This document shows, in pieces, positions 1-9,867 of a stretch of 64,000 bases of DNA. The translations under genes were made by a program, and so were the position numbers. Numbering within the stretch: the stretch's first letter is position 1; each line of letters starts with the position of its first letter. The stretch lies in NCBI RefSeq assembly GCF_026624755.1, contig NZ_JAPMXC010000005.1:202335-266334 (forward strand), in the 5' to 3' direction. Source of the stretch: Robbsia betulipollinis (GTDB taxonomy: Bacteria; Pseudomonadota; Gammaproteobacteria; Burkholderiales; Burkholderiaceae). The notes under the pieces are model-generated. The model saw nothing but the letters and a program-made list of their open reading frames with translations, was not told where the DNA came from and did no database searches.

Positions 1-774
1 CTCGACCAGGCCGAGGTTGCCCAGGTCGTCGTCGCGATGGGCGTCGAAACCCGCGGAAATGAAGATCATCTGCGGCGCGAACGCCCGCAGCCGCGGCAGC
101 CATTCGCGCGTGACCGCCTCGCGCATCGCCGCGCCATCGGACCGCGCGGCCAGCGGCACATTGAGCATGTTCGGCGCCAGCGGCGGCACGCCGGAAAACG
201 GGTAGAACGGATGCTGGAAGAATCCGCACATCAGCACGCGCGGGTCGCCGGCCAGGATGGCCTCGGTGCCGTTGCCGTGATGCACGTCGAAATCGATGAC
301 GGCGACGCGCGCCAGATGCCGCGCCTCGAGCGCGTGCAGCGCCGCCACCGCGACATTGTTGAACAGGCAGAAGCCCATCGCCTGCTCGCGCAGCGCGTGG
401 TGTCCGGGCGGGCGCACGCAGCAGAACGCATTGTCGAGATGACCGTCGATCACCGCGTCGGTGGCGGCCAGCGCGGCGCCCGCCGCACGCAGCGCCGCAT
501 TCCAGGAGTGCGGCCCGACGAAGGTGTCGGCGTCGATCTCGGCCTGCCCGGTGGCGGGCACGCAGGCGCGCATCGCCGCCACGTGGGCGGCCGAATGGGC
601 ACGCAGCAGCGCCGTCTCGCTCGCGAGCGGCGCCGTTTCGCGCTGCAGCGCGATATCGATCCGGCTGCCGATCAATTGATCCTCGATTGCCTGCAGGCGC
701 GCCGCCCGCTCGGGGTGCCCGTCGCCCGTATCGTGCAGCAGACAATCCGGGTGGGTGTAGAAGCCTGTGGCCAT
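1..774 (-). CDS. Histone deacetylase family hydrolase (partial, C-terminus outside window)
   Basis: About 258 residues are present, reading leftward off the window, so the C-terminus is missing. The ATG at 774-772 opens MATGFYTHPDC followed by HPERAARL, the usual start of class II histone-deacetylase-like bacterial proteins. Zn-site motifs follow in order: PPGHHA, then a FDVHHGNGT block with metal-ligand Asp and His, then SAGFDAH. Family members are Zn-dependent amidohydrolases acting on acetylated lysines, acetylpolyamines or similar amides; the substrate cannot be told from sequence. The gene is divergent from mltB with 114 bp between the starts. Confidence 0.9.
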   Translation of the reverse strand, partial: MATGFYTHPDCLLHDTGDGHPERAARLQAIEDQLIGSRIDIALQRETAPLASETALLRAHSAAHVAAMRACVPATGQAEIDADTFVGPHSWNAALRAAGAALAATDAVIDGHLDNAFCCVRPPGHHALREQAMGFCLFNNVAVAALHALEARHLARVAVIDFDVHHGNGTEAILAGDPRVLMCGFFQHPFYPFSGVPPLAPNMLNVPLAARSDGAAMREAVTREWLPRLRAFAPQMIFISAGFDAHRDDDLGNLGLVE

Positions 775-888
775 CGCATTTGCGCCTGTCGCGGAGAGCG
801 CGTCTTCGGCGCCCCCGATGGGTGTGCGGCGGTGTCAGGGAATGCACCGCAGCGTCGGTTATACTGCCACACAACACTGCATCGATAA

Positions 889-2118
889 ATGACCATGACC
901 TTGACGCGTTACCAGGCGTTTCGGGTTCGAGCACGCGCTGCGGTCCGTCCGATTTCCGCGCTCGCCGTCCCCTCGGGATTCGCCGCCCTGCGCACTGCCG
1001 CCCGTCTGCCCTCGTGTGTGCCCCTGTGTGTGCCCCTTCTCGCCGCGCTGGCCGGCTTCTCGCCGTGGCTCCATGCGCAAGGCGCGCCGGAGGCGGCCAC
1101 CGCTCCCGGTCAGGTCTTCGAGGAAGAGATCGTGCCGCAGCGTTATGCGAACAACGCCGCGGTCAATGCATTTATCGACGATCTCGTCGCCCGTTACGAC
1201 TTCGACGGCGCCACGCTGCACGCGATCTTCAACCAGGTCAGCTATTCGGCGAGTGCCGTGAAGCTGGTGACGCCCTCGCCGAACCCCTCGATCAAGAACT
1301 GGCGGGTCTACCAGAACCGTTTCATCGAACCGATCCGGATCAATGGCGGCGTGAAGTTCTGGCGCGCGAACCAGGTCTGGCTGGACCGCGCGAGCGCCAC
1401 GTACGGCGTGCCGCCCGAGATTATCGTCGCGATCGTCGGCGTGGAGACGCTGTACGGCAAGTACATGGGGAACTTTCGCATCCTCGACGCGCTGACGACG
1501 CTGGCCTTCGATTATCCGGATACGCCGAACCGGGACGCGCGCCAGCAGCTGTTCCGCAAGAACCTCGAGGATTTCCTGGTCTGGACGCACACGGCGAACA
1601 TGGACCCGACCACGGTCAAGGGCTCCTACGCCGGCGCGATCGGCATTCCGCAATTCATGCCGTCGAGCATCCTGAAATACGCGGTCGATTTCGACGGGAA
1701 TCAGGCGGTCGATCTGCGCAACAGCGCGCCCGACGCGATCGGCAGCGTCGCGAATTTCCTGAAAAAAAGCGGCTGGGAACCGGGTCGCCCCGTGATGTGG
1801 CAGATCGCCCCGGACGTCGGCAGCCAGGGTATCGCGCAGGCCGCGGCCGACGGCAAGCGCGAACCGCACTGGTCGCTCGACCAGTTGCTGAAAGCCGGGA
1901 TGCTGCTCAACGAGCCCGGTGTCGACGCCGACAGCGAGCGCGGCACGCCGGTAGCGGTCGTCGACCTGCCCACGCCGGGCCAGCCGACGCAATTCCAGCT
2001 TGGCCTGCAGAATTTCTACGCGCTGACGGAATACAACCACAGCTTTTTCTACGCGACTTCGGTCTATCAGCTTGCCCAGGCGATCAAGGCGAAGATGCAG
2101 GCCGGCGACGGGTCCTGA
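889..2118 (+). CDS. mltB: Lytic murein transglycosylase B
   Basis: A 409-residue protein of the MltB (SLT_2) family, which cleaves the MurNAc-GlcNAc bond of peptidoglycan in the periplasm to give 1,6-anhydro ends. The catalytic glutamate lies in GVETLYG (about residue 186). The second family motif, GSYAGAIGIPQFMPS, follows, then a calcium-site-like VDFDGN. The N-terminus is longer than usual, with a hydrophobic stretch (about residues 40-62) ending in LHAQG that looks like a signal peptide. No clear lipobox is visible, so it is probably soluble or anchored differently from E. coli MltB. An ATG at 895 is an alternative start. Confidence 0.92.
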   Translation: MTMTLTRYQAFRVRARAAVRPISALAVPSGFAALRTAARLPSCVPLCVPLLAALAGFSPWLHAQGAPEAATAPGQVFEEEIVPQRYANNAAVNAFIDDLVARYDFDGATLHAIFNQVSYSASAVKLVTPSPNPSIKNWRVYQNRFIEPIRINGGVKFWRANQVWLDRASATYGVPPEIIVAIVGVETLYGKYMGNFRILDALTTLAFDYPDTPNRDARQQLFRKNLEDFLVWTHTANMDPTTVKGSYAGAIGIPQFMPSSILKYAVDFDGNQAVDLRNSAPDAIGSVANFLKKSGWEPGRPVMWQIAPDVGSQGIAQAAADGKREPHWSLDQLLKAGMLLNEPGVDADSERGTPVAVVDLPTPGQPTQFQLGLQNFYALTEYNHSFFYATSVYQLAQAIKAKMQAGDGS

Positions 2119-2256
2119 GAAGCGCGTTTCCCGGAACGCGGGACGGAACGCGTGCCGGGCCAGGCGCGCGGTGTCCTACCGGGCGATCTCGGTCAGGCGG
2201 TCCTGTCCCGCGCCCTGTCCACGACGCGGGCAAGGCGCCGGCGCGACCCCATGGCT

Positions 2257-3159
2257 TCAGGCCGGAAACACACCGGTCGACAGATACCGGTCGCCCCGGT
2301 CGCAGGCGATGAAAACGATCGTCGCATTCTCGACCTCGCGCGCGATGCGCAGCGCGATGGCGGCCGCGCCCCCCGACGACACGCCGGCGAAAATGCCCTC
2401 GGCCGTGGCGAGCTTGCGCATCGTGGTCTCCGCGTCCCCCTGCGATACCGACTCCGTGCGGTCGACGCGATGCGCGTCGAAGATCTTCGGCAGATAGGCT
2501 TCGGGCCATTTGCGGATGCCGGGAATGCGCGCGCCCTCGGCGGGCTGCGCACCGACGATCTGGATGTCCGGATTCTTTTCCTTCAGGAACAGCGACGTAC
2601 CCATGATCGTACCGGTGGTGCCCATCGACGACACGAAGTGGGTGATCTGGCCGTCGGTGTCGCGCCAGATCTCCGGGCCCGTACTCTCGTAGTGCGCGAG
2701 CGGATTGTCGGGATTGGCGAACTGGTCGAGGATCACTCCGGCGCCATCGCGCTGCATGTTTTCCGCCAGATCACGCGCGTACTCCATCCCGCCCTTTACC
2801 GGGGTCAGCACGATCTCCGCGCCATAGGCCGCCATGCTTTGCCGGCGCTCGATCGACAGATCCTCGGGCATGATCAGCACCATCTTGTAGCCGCGTATCG
2901 CGGCCGCCATCGCCAGCGCGATGCCCGTGTTGCCGCTGGTCGCCTCGATCAGCTTGTCGCCGGGCTTGATGCGGCCCCGCTCCTCCGCCTTCTTGATCAT
3001 CGACAAGGCGGGCCGATCCTTGACGGAACCGGCCGGATTGTTACCCTCCAGCTTGGCCAGCACGACGTTGTTGCGCTCACGGATATCGTCGTCGACGAGA
3101 CGAACGAGCTGGACGAGCGGCGTGTTGCCGATCGTGTCTTCGATGGTTTGATATTTCAT
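2257..3159 (-). CDS. cysM: Cysteine synthase B (O-acetylserine sulfhydrylase)
   Basis: A 300-residue PLP enzyme that makes cysteine from O-acetylserine and sulfide or thiosulfate in the cytosol. The PLP lysine is about K47 in NPAGSVKDRP. The substrate-binding loop TSGNTG and the phosphate-binding GTTGTIMG are present, and SSGGAA lies near the C-terminus. Length and the MKYQTIEDTIGNTPLVQL start match CysM rather than CysK. The frame stays open 25 codons upstream, but the ATG at 3159 aligns with the family start. It is convergent with mltB. Confidence 0.95.
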   Translation of the reverse strand: MKYQTIEDTIGNTPLVQLVRLVDDDIRERNNVVLAKLEGNNPAGSVKDRPALSMIKKAEERGRIKPGDKLIEATSGNTGIALAMAAAIRGYKMVLIMPEDLSIERRQSMAAYGAEIVLTPVKGGMEYARDLAENMQRDGAGVILDQFANPDNPLAHYESTGPEIWRDTDGQITHFVSSMGTTGTIMGTSLFLKEKNPDIQIVGAQPAEGARIPGIRKWPEAYLPKIFDAHRVDRTESVSQGDAETTMRKLATAEGIFAGVSSGGAAAIALRIAREVENATIVFIACDRGDRYLSTGVFPA

Positions 3160-3334
3160 GGTCGCGCCCGATTCCGAAAAGCTTCCGAGCAGGAATTGTA
3201 GCCCATCGGCCGCGCTGACGCGGCCGATGGGCAAGGTGGTGGCCGGTCACCCGCGCGCTAGGCGCGTGGCCCCTGCCACCGGTCGCGTGTGTCGGCCATC
3301 AGCGTGGCCTCGGACGCCACCTCTGACGCGACCC

Positions 3335-3601
3335 TCAGAGTTTCGGCCCGAAGGTCAGACCGCCTTCGGTGAAGCGCTTCGCCATCTTCTCGCCGATGCC
3401 ACGCACCCGGGCGGCGAGGTCTTTCGCATCGGTGAAAGCGCCGTTCGCCTCCCGCTCGGCGACGATCGTCTGCGCGGTGACCGATCCGATGCCCTTGATC
3501 GACGTCAGGGCCTCCCGGTCGGCGCTATTGATGTCCACCGCGTGAGCGGCGCTCAGTGCGGCAAAGCAAAGGACTGCGGTTGCGACTACGTTTTTGAACA
3601 T
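3335..3601 (-). CDS. ComEA-like helix-hairpin-helix protein
   Basis: An 88-residue exported protein. A signal peptide (about residues 1-21, ending AHA) precedes VDINSADREALTSIKGIG and a second hairpin, VRGIGEKMAKRF, the paired helix-hairpin-helix fold of ComEA. ComEA-type proteins bind incoming double-stranded DNA in the periplasm during natural transformation. Many Burkholderiaceae carry such short solitary copies, so a competence role is family-based inference. GGGAG lies 6 nt before the start. Confidence 0.85.
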   Translation of the reverse strand: MFKNVVATAVLCFAALSAAHAVDINSADREALTSIKGIGSVTAQTIVAEREANGAFTDAKDLAARVRGIGEKMAKRFTEGGLTFGPKL

Positions 3602-3730
3602 GACAGTCTCCCGATCAAGAAGGGTTACCAGTCACCGCAACATCAAGCGGCGTCTGGTGTGACCAGTCTAGGGAGACACCCGGTCGCGCAAAAGTTATCC
3701 GGACGGTCTAATCCTTATGCCGTCAGCGAT

Positions 3731-4723
3731 TCAGGCGCGGGCGGTGAGCCAATCGATATAGCGCGCCACACCTGCTTCGACGCTGAGGAAGGGCGCCTCG
3801 TAACCGGCCGCGCGCAGTGTGCCGATGTCGGCCTGCGTGAAGCACTGGTATTTGCCGCGCAGGGCGTCCGGGAACGGCACGTATTCGAGCAGGCCCGCCG
3901 CGACGAGTTCCGCGAGACCGAGCGCCGGCTCGCCCCGCTGCGCACGCAGCGTGTTGACGACGGTACGCGCGATGTCGTTGAACGGCTGCGCGCGGCCGCT
4001 GCCGAGATTGAAAATGCCCGAGCGCTCCGGATGGTCGAGGAAGAACAGATTGACCGCCGCCACGTCCTCGACCGATACGAAGTCGCGCGTCTGCTCACCG
4101 GCCGCATAGCCGTTGTAGTCGCCGAAGAGCTTGACCCGGCCGTTCGCCCGGAATTCGTTGTAGTTGTGGAAGGCGACCGACGCCATCCGTCCCTTGTGCG
4201 ACTCCCGCGCGCCGTAGACGTTGAAGTAGCGAAAGCCCGCGATCTGGCTCCGGGCCGCCGGCAGACGCTCGCGGACGATCTGGTCGAACAGGAATTTCGA
4301 ATAGCCGTAGACGTTCAGCGGCCGCTCGTATTCGCGCGACTCGACGAAGACGTCCGAGCCGCCGTAGACGGCGGCGGACGACGCATACAGAAAGGCGACG
4401 CCTTGTTCGAGACAACTGTCGAGGATCGCGCGCGAATAACGGAAATTGTTTTCCATCATATAGCGGCCGTCGCTTTCCATCGTGTCCGAACAGGCCCCCT
4501 CGTGGAACACCGCCCGGACGGCGCCGAAATCGCCCCGGGCGAAACGCGCGACGAAGTCCTCCTTGTCCAGGTAATCGCCGATGTCGCAATCCACCAGGTT
4601 GTGGAACTTCTCCGCGCGGCTCAGGTTGTCGACCGCGATGATGTCGCGCTCGCCACGCAGATTCAGCGCCTTGACGATATTGCTGCCGATGAAGCCGGCC
4701 GCGCCGGTAACGATGATGGTCAT
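3731..4723 (-). CDS. hldD: ADP-L-glycero-D-manno-heptose 6-epimerase
   Basis: A 330-residue extended SDR enzyme that converts ADP-D-glycero-D-manno-heptose to the L-glycero form, the donor for the LPS inner core. It begins with the NAD(P)-binding [12 protein letters not shown] serine-rich catalytic segment (YASSAAVYG) and the YGYSK catalytic Tyr/Lys pair follow, then FRYFNVYG. Length matches HldD. It follows the heptose kinase gene hldA on the same strand (89 bp gap), so both LPS-heptose steps are probably co-transcribed. Confidence 0.96.
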   Translation of the reverse strand: MTIIVTGAAGFIGSNIVKALNLRGERDIIAVDNLSRAEKFHNLVDCDIGDYLDKEDFVARFARGDFGAVRAVFHEGACSDTMESDGRYMMENNFRYSRAILDSCLEQGVAFLYASSAAVYGGSDVFVESREYERPLNVYGYSKFLFDQIVRERLPAARSQIAGFRYFNVYGARESHKGRMASVAFHNYNEFRANGRVKLFGDYNGYAAGEQTRDFVSVEDVAAVNLFFLDHPERSGIFNLGSGRAQPFNDIARTVVNTLRAQRGEPALGLAELVAAGLLEYVPFPDALRGKYQCFTQADIGTLRAAGYEAPFLSVEAGVARYIDWLTARA

Positions 4724-4812
4724 GATGTGCGGTTCAAAGCCACGGGCGCGCCCGTGGCGGCAAAAAGGCGCACGACGCGGGACGTCGGGCGGTGGAGATC
4801 AGGCGGCACGGG

Positions 4813-5835
4813 TCAGATATTGAACAACTCGTCGTAACCGAGCGTCGCGGTGCCGAGCTTGCCGACCACGATGCCGCCGGCGCGGTTCGCCAGACGCACG
4901 GCGTCGGCCAGCGACAGACCCGCGCCCAGCATCACGGCCAGCGTGGCGATGACGGTATCGCCCGCACCCGAGACGTCGTACACTTCGCGCGCCTGCGCGG
5001 GCACCGACAGCACACCGTCCGCGGTGAAGAGGCTCATACCGTCTTCCGAGCGGGTCAGCAGCAGCGCGTCGAGTCGCAGCGACGCGCGCAGCGCATCGAT
5101 CTTTTCGCGCAGTTCGCCTTCGCTTGCCCAGCTCCCCACCACCTGTTGCAGTTCGGCGCGGTTCGGCGTCAGAAGCGTGGCGCCTCCGTAGCGCGACCAG
5201 TCGCTGCCCTTGGGATCGACCAGCACCGGCTTGCCGGCGTCGCGCGCCATCGCGATCATCTTGCCGACATGCGTCAGACCGCCCTTCGCGTAGTCGGACA
5301 GCAGCACGATATCGGTGGTGGGCAGCAGGGACGCGAAACGCCCGAGACAGGCAAGCAGCACCTCGTGCGCGGGGCTGCTTTCGAAATCGATACGCAGCAA
5401 TTGCTGCTGCCGCGCGAGCACGCGCAGCTTGATCGTGGTCGCGAGCGCGGCGTCGCGCTCCAGATGCGCGATGACGCGGCTTTCCTCCAGCAGGCTGACG
5501 ATGCGTTCGCCCGGCTCGTCGTTGCCGACCACGCACAGCAACGAACCTTCACCGCCCAGGGCGGCGACGTTGCGCGCGACGTTGGCCGCGCCGCCGAGCC
5601 GCTCCTCGCTGCGCTGCGCGAGCACCACCGGCACCGGCGCCTCCGGAGAGATGCGATTGACATCGCCGAACCAGTACCGGTCCAGCATGACGTCGCCGAC
5701 GACCAGCACCTTCGAGCGGCCCAATACCGCCCTGTCGACCACGGACAGTGATTCCGGTGCCGCCGGAGGCGGCGCTGGCGTCGAGGATGGCAGGGAAGGC
5801 AGGGTCGCCTGCGGGATGTGGGAGTCAGGATTCAT
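4813..5835 (-). CDS. hldA: D-glycero-beta-D-manno-heptose-7-phosphate kinase
   Basis: A 340-residue PfkB-family sugar kinase that phosphorylates heptose 7-phosphate at C1 for ADP-heptose synthesis. The motifs GGAANVARN near the N-terminus and DVSGAGDTVIA with the catalytic Asp near the C-terminus are typical. There is no C-terminal nucleotidyltransferase domain, so this is the split HldA form and an HldC must be encoded elsewhere. The first 30 residues are Pro/Ala-rich and probably disordered. The ATG at 5835 is chosen because the longer reading would overlap the end of lapB. The common name is rfaE (kinase part). Confidence 0.93.
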   Translation of the reverse strand: MNPDSHIPQATLPSLPSSTPAPPPAAPESLSVVDRAVLGRSKVLVVGDVMLDRYWFGDVNRISPEAPVPVVLAQRSEERLGGAANVARNVAALGGEGSLLCVVGNDEPGERIVSLLEESRVIAHLERDAALATTIKLRVLARQQQLLRIDFESSPAHEVLLACLGRFASLLPTTDIVLLSDYAKGGLTHVGKMIAMARDAGKPVLVDPKGSDWSRYGGATLLTPNRAELQQVVGSWASEGELREKIDALRASLRLDALLLTRSEDGMSLFTADGVLSVPAQAREVYDVSGAGDTVIATLAVMLGAGLSLADAVRLANRAGGIVVGKLGTATLGYDELFNI

Positions 5836-5858
5836 GATCGGGAGCTTGTCTGGCGACG

Positions 5859-7034
5859 TCAGGCGGAACTGCCCAGCGTCTCGGTTCGCCGCGGCGCATA
5901 GCTTTCCCAATGACCGCAGCCAGGGCATTGCCAATAGAAAAGCCGCGCGCGAAAACCGCAATTCTGACACGTGAAGCGCGGCAGATTGCGGGTGCGCTGA
6001 CGGATCAGATTACGCATCAATTCCAGCTCGTCGCGGCGCGGCGCCTCGCTGGTGGCGATCTGCCCCTCGAGCAGCAGCAGAGTCGCGGAGGCGCTGGGCG
6101 CGCGCTTCATCTGCCGCAGCGCCAGCGCATGCGCGGCCTCGATGCCTTCCGTGGCATTGACATGCTTGTAGGCGACGTCAAGCAGGTCGATCGACGGATG
6201 GTTGTCGAGGTAATCGACCAGCCGTGCCGCGCCCTCGTGCGCCCGGCCTTCGGCCTGATAGGCCTTCATGATCGGCTCTGCAACCAGCGGCAGGTACACC
6301 GCGTTCTGGCTCTCCACCCGGGTGTAGAAACCCAGCGCGCCGGCGGTGTTGCCGGCGGCCGCCTCCACATCGCCCAACAGGATCGTCGCGCGTACGTTCC
6401 CGGAATTCGTCTTCAGCGCGCTCGCCAATTCCTCGCGCGCGGCGTCGCGCTCGCCGCGCTGCAGCGCATCGGCGGCCAGTTCGCAATGGAATTGCGAGAT
6501 TTCCTTGCGCAGCGAAGGCGAGCCGGCATCCTCGAGCTTGCGGGCGATCGCGATCGAGCGCGCCCAGTCTTTCTCGGTCTGGAAAATCGTCAGCAGCGAG
6601 CGTTCGGCCTCGGTGTGGTAGAGCCCCACCTCGATCGACGCGAAGGTCTGTTCGGCGCGGTCGAGCAGGCCCGCCTTCAGGAAATCCTGACCCAGTTCGT
6701 ACAGCGCGTGGTCGCGCTCGTTGACGGGCAGGTCCGCCCGGTTCAGCAGGTTCTGGTGCACCCGGATCGCCCGCTCCGTCTCGCCGCGGCGCCGGAACAG
6801 GCTGCCGAGCGCGAAGTGCAGTTCGGTGGTTTCGGGATCGAGCTTGACGACTTCGATGAAGGCGTCGATGGCCTTGTCGGGCTGCTCGTTGAGCAGGAAA
6901 TTCAAACCGCGGAAATACGAACGCGGCAGATTCGCCGCGTCCGACAACAAATGCTTGAGATCGAAGCGCGCCGCCATCCAGCCCAGTCCGAACACCACTG
7001 GAATGACCAGCAACCACCAGAAATCGAGGTCCAT
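5859..7034 (-). CDS. lapB: LapB (YciM), LPS assembly regulator with TPRs and rubredoxin-like domain
   Basis: A 391-residue inner-membrane protein. An N-terminal transmembrane helix (FWWLLVIPVVFGLGWMAAR) is followed by TPR repeats (for example DKAIDAFIEVVKLDPETTELH). The C-terminus has a four-cysteine rubredoxin-like knuckle (CQNCGF, then CPGCGHW). In enterobacteria LapB works with FtsH to control LpxC turnover and LPS level. It lies directly after lapA and 23 bp before hldA, linking it to LPS genes. Confidence 0.95.
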   Translation of the reverse strand: MDLDFWWLLVIPVVFGLGWMAARFDLKHLLSDAANLPRSYFRGLNFLLNEQPDKAIDAFIEVVKLDPETTELHFALGSLFRRRGETERAIRVHQNLLNRADLPVNERDHALYELGQDFLKAGLLDRAEQTFASIEVGLYHTEAERSLLTIFQTEKDWARSIAIARKLEDAGSPSLRKEISQFHCELAADALQRGERDAAREELASALKTNSGNVRATILLGDVEAAAGNTAGALGFYTRVESQNAVYLPLVAEPIMKAYQAEGRAHEGAARLVDYLDNHPSIDLLDVAYKHVNATEGIEAAHALALRQMKRAPSASATLLLLEGQIATSEAPRRDELELMRNLIRQRTRNLPRFTCQNCGFRARLFYWQCPGCGHWESYAPRRTETLGSSA

Positions 7035-7067
7035 GCGCGTGTACTGCCTTAGAGGGAGTGAAGCGGA

Positions 7068-7361
7068 TTACATGATGGGCGGAAACGGCGGCAGGTCCGC
7101 GGGGTCGCGGCCCTCGCGCGCCACCTGCAGCTCGCGGCGCAGCCGCGCGAGTTCGCGGCCCCGCCGGAACCAGCCAGGCAACGCGGCGAGCAGTCCCGCG
7201 AGCGCGCCGATCACGAAGAACACCAATCCGATCAGGATCATCGGCGCGCTCCATGTATATCCCGCGAGCAGATTCAGCGAACCCTCCTGCAGGTTGGCGA
7301 GCGCCAGCACGAGAAACGCGATGAAGATCAGGATACGAATCAGCCAGACGAAAAACTTCAT
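7068..7361 (-). CDS. lapA: LapA-domain inner-membrane protein (DUF1049)
   Basis: A 97-residue protein with two membrane helices (IRILIFIAFLVLALANL, and ILIGLVFFVIGALAGLLAAL) and a short basic coiled segment after the second (RELARLRRELQ). This is the LapA/DUF1049 layout usually found immediately upstream of lapB. The frame is open far upstream, but the ATG at 7361 (MKFFVWLIR) matches family proteins and the upstream part is not membrane-like. Its exact role is not established; partnership with LapB is inferred from context. Confidence 0.9.
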   Translation of the reverse strand: MKFFVWLIRILIFIAFLVLALANLQEGSLNLLAGYTWSAPMILIGLVFFVIGALAGLLAALPGWFRRGRELARLRRELQVAREGRDPADLPPFPPIM

Positions 7362-7536
7362 GCGATCGAGCCCTTGGTAGTCGACGGGGGCATGCCGCGC
7401 TTGGACGGCACGGTCCGCTCCGCCCGGCATGGCCGGCGCACGCATTGCGGCGCTGGTCGGCCGGCCCGAGCCGAGCCGGATCAGTCGTATTGTAAAGGAT
7501 GATCCCGCGCCGCCGTCCGAGGCATACGGCGCAGTC

Positions 7537-7565
7537 AAAAAAAAAGCGCCCGGAGGCGCTTTTTT
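7537..7565 (-). terminator. Rho-independent terminator after ihfB
   Basis: AGCGCC/GGCGCT stem with a four-base loop, flanked by A-runs and T-runs on both sides, so it could work in either direction. It lies 18 bp past the ihfB stop on the minus strand and ends the rpsA-ihfB transcript before lapA. Confidence 0.85.
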
Positions 7566-7583
7566 CACATCGTGTGCAGACGT

Positions 7584-7907
7584 TCAGATGTCGTCGTCGG
7601 AGGCTTTCGCCTGGATCGGTTCGCCGCACCGCCGGTCGACGCGCTCGCGCAGCTCCTTGCCGGGTTTGAAGTGAGGGACGAATTTCTCCGGCACCAGCAC
7701 TTTCTCGCCCGACTTCGGGTTACGCCCTTCGCGTGACGGCCGACGATTCAACGCAAAACTGCCGAACCCGCGGATTTCGATCCGGTGTCCGTTGGCCAGG
7801 GCCTCGGACATCGCATCGAGCATCGTCTTGACCGCGTAATCCGCATCCTTGGCAACCAGTTGCGGAAAACGCGAGGCAAGCTGGATCACCAATTCCGATC
7901 GCGTCAT
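7584..7907 (-). CDS. ihfB: Integration host factor beta subunit
   Basis: A 107-residue DNA-bending protein of the HU/IHF family. [15 protein letters not shown] at the start and [24 protein letters not shown], the beta-arm, are IHF-beta signatures; the intercalating proline is in RNPKSG. It pairs with IhfA (not here) and acts in recombination, transcription and replication control. It begins 10 bp after the rpsA stop, the conserved rpsA-ihfB arrangement. The C-terminal tail is about 10 residues longer than in E. coli and is acidic. Confidence 0.96.
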   Translation of the reverse strand: MTRSELVIQLASRFPQLVAKDADYAVKTMLDAMSEALANGHRIEIRGFGSFALNRRPSREGRNPKSGEKVLVPEKFVPHFKPGKELRERVDRRCGEPIQAKASDDDI

Positions 7908-7917
7908 GCCTCTTTCC

Positions 7918-9627
7918 TTACGAGTTCGAGCCTTCCATCTTGGCCTTCAGCAGCGCGCCCAGGTTGGTCGTGCCGGTGGCAGCCGAGCTTTCCGCCTGGA
8001 ACTTCGATACCGTTTCCTGCGTCTCGGCCGAATCCTTGGCCTTGACCGACAGGTTGATGCCACGCGACTTGCGGTCGACGTTGATGATGACCGCAGTCAC
8101 CTCTTCGCCTTCCTTCAGCACGTTGCGTGCATCTTCGACGCGGTCCTGGGCGATTTCCGACGCACGGAGGTAACCCTCGATGTCGTTGCCCAGATTGATG
8201 ATCGCGCCCTTCGGATCGACCGACTTCACCGTGCCGCGCACGACCGAACCCTTGTCGTTCATCGCCACGAAGTTGCTGAACGGGTCGCCTTCCATCTGCT
8301 TGATGCCCAGCGAGATGCGTTCCTTGTCGACGTCGATGCCCAGCACCAGCGCGTCGACTTCGTCGCCCTTCTTGTACTTGCGAACCGCTTCCTCGCCCGT
8401 CTCGTTCCACGACAGGTCGGACAGATGGACCAGACCGTCGATGCCGCCCGGCAGACCGATGAACACGCCGAAATCGGTGATCGACTTGATCGCGCCGTGC
8501 AGGCGGTCGCCCTTCTTGTAGTTACGGCTGAAGTCGTCCCACGGGTTCGGCTTGCACTGCTTCATGCCGAGGCTGATGCGGCGGCGGTCTTCGTCGATCT
8601 CGAGGACCATGACTTCGACTTCGTCGCCCAGCTGAACGACCTTGTTCGGCGCGACGTTCTTGTTGGTCCAGTCCATTTCGGACACGTGCACCAGGCCCTC
8701 GATGCCCGACTCGATCTCGACGAACGCACCGTATTCGGTGATGTTCGTGACCTTGCCGAACAGGCGGGTGTTCGCCGGGTAGCGGCGCGAAATGCCTTCC
8801 CACGGGTCGTCGCCCAGCTGCTTCATGCCCAGCGAGACGCGGTTCTTTTCCTGATCGAACTTCAGGACCTTCGCGCGCACTTCCTGGCCGACGGACAGCA
8901 CTTCGCTCGGGTGACGCACGCGACGCCAGGCGATGTCGGTGATGTGCAGCAGACCGTCGATGCCGCCCAGGTCGACGAATGCGCCGTAGTCGGTGATGTT
9001 CTTGACGATGCCGTCGACGATCGCGTCTTCCTTCAGCGTCTGGAGCAGCTTCGCGCGCTCTTCGCCCTGCGTGGCTTCCACCACCGCGCGGCGCGACACC
9101 ACGACGTTGTTACGCTTGCGATCGAGCTTGATGACGCGGAATTCCAGCGTCTTGCCTTCGTAGGCGGTCGTGTCCTTGACCGGACGGACGTCGACCAGCG
9201 AACCCGGCAGGAATGCGCGGATACCGTTGATCATGACCGTCATACCACCCTTCACCTTGCCGGTGATCGTGCCGGTGACCAGCTCGTCGTTGTCGAGCGC
9301 CTTTTCCAGCTGCAGCCAGGAAGCGAGACGCTTGGCCTTGTCGCGCGACAGGATCGTGTCGCCGTAGCCGTTTTCGAGCGCGTCGATGGCCACCGAGACG
9401 AAATCGCCCAGTTCCACTTCGACTTCGCCGGCGTCATTCTGAAACTCTTCGATCGGAATGTACGCTTCGGACTTCAGCCCGGCGTTGACGACGACGAAGT
9501 TGTGATCGATGCGGACGACTTCAGCCGAGATCACTTCACCAGCGCGCATGTCCTGTCGAGTCAGCGACTCTTCGAACATCGTGGCAAAAGATTCGGTGTT
9601 GGGGGTTGCGGTTTGGAGGTCGGACAT
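7918..9627 (-). CDS. rpsA: 30S ribosomal protein S1
   Basis: A 569-residue ribosomal protein built of six S1/OB-fold repeats. The repeat cores are visible as [71 protein letters not shown] and [20 protein letters not shown]1 binds mRNA leaders on the 30S subunit and unfolds them for initiation. The ATG at 9627 ([11 protein letters not shown]) is chosen because upstream sequence in the frame is not S1-like. It sits between cmk (241 bp upstream) and ihfB. Autoregulation through the leader is known in E. coli but not shown here. Confidence 0.98.
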   Translation of the reverse strand: MSDLQTATPNTESFATMFEESLTRQDMRAGEVISAEVVRIDHNFVVVNAGLKSEAYIPIEEFQNDAGEVEVELGDFVSVAIDALENGYGDTILSRDKAKRLASWLQLEKALDNDELVTGTITGKVKGGMTVMINGIRAFLPGSLVDVRPVKDTTAYEGKTLEFRVIKLDRKRNNVVVSRRAVVEATQGEERAKLLQTLKEDAIVDGIVKNITDYGAFVDLGGIDGLLHITDIAWRRVRHPSEVLSVGQEVRAKVLKFDQEKNRVSLGMKQLGDDPWEGISRRYPANTRLFGKVTNITEYGAFVEIESGIEGLVHVSEMDWTNKNVAPNKVVQLGDEVEVMVLEIDEDRRRISLGMKQCKPNPWDDFSRNYKKGDRLHGAIKSITDFGVFIGLPGGIDGLVHLSDLSWNETGEEAVRKYKKGDEVDALVLGIDVDKERISLGIKQMEGDPFSNFVAMNDKGSVVRGTVKSVDPKGAIINLGNDIEGYLRASEIAQDRVEDARNVLKEGEEVTAVIINVDRKSRGINLSVKAKDSAETQETVSKFQAESSAATGTTNLGALLKAKMEGSNS

Positions 9628-9867
9628 AAAAATTGTGAACTGCGTCTCGGTTGGCCATCGATGCCGTGATGCCTTTGAAGCGGCATGCCGGCACGATTCT
9701 GCGTCGTGACGGCCGATGCGAAAACGTATCGGCCTGTCCACTACACCGGTGGCGTCGTGACGCGGGGGTTGGTGGTTGAAAACAATCCCGGTTGCGCCGG
9801 GCGGGTCATGCGGTCCTGCGGGTGTTGCCCTGGTGCTCCTGCGTCCCATGCCTGCGGCGCCCGTGCT

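Noticed and set aside
7849..9669. 606-codon open frame opposite rpsA
   Set aside because: Shadow frame; rpsA with six S1 repeats is on the other strand.
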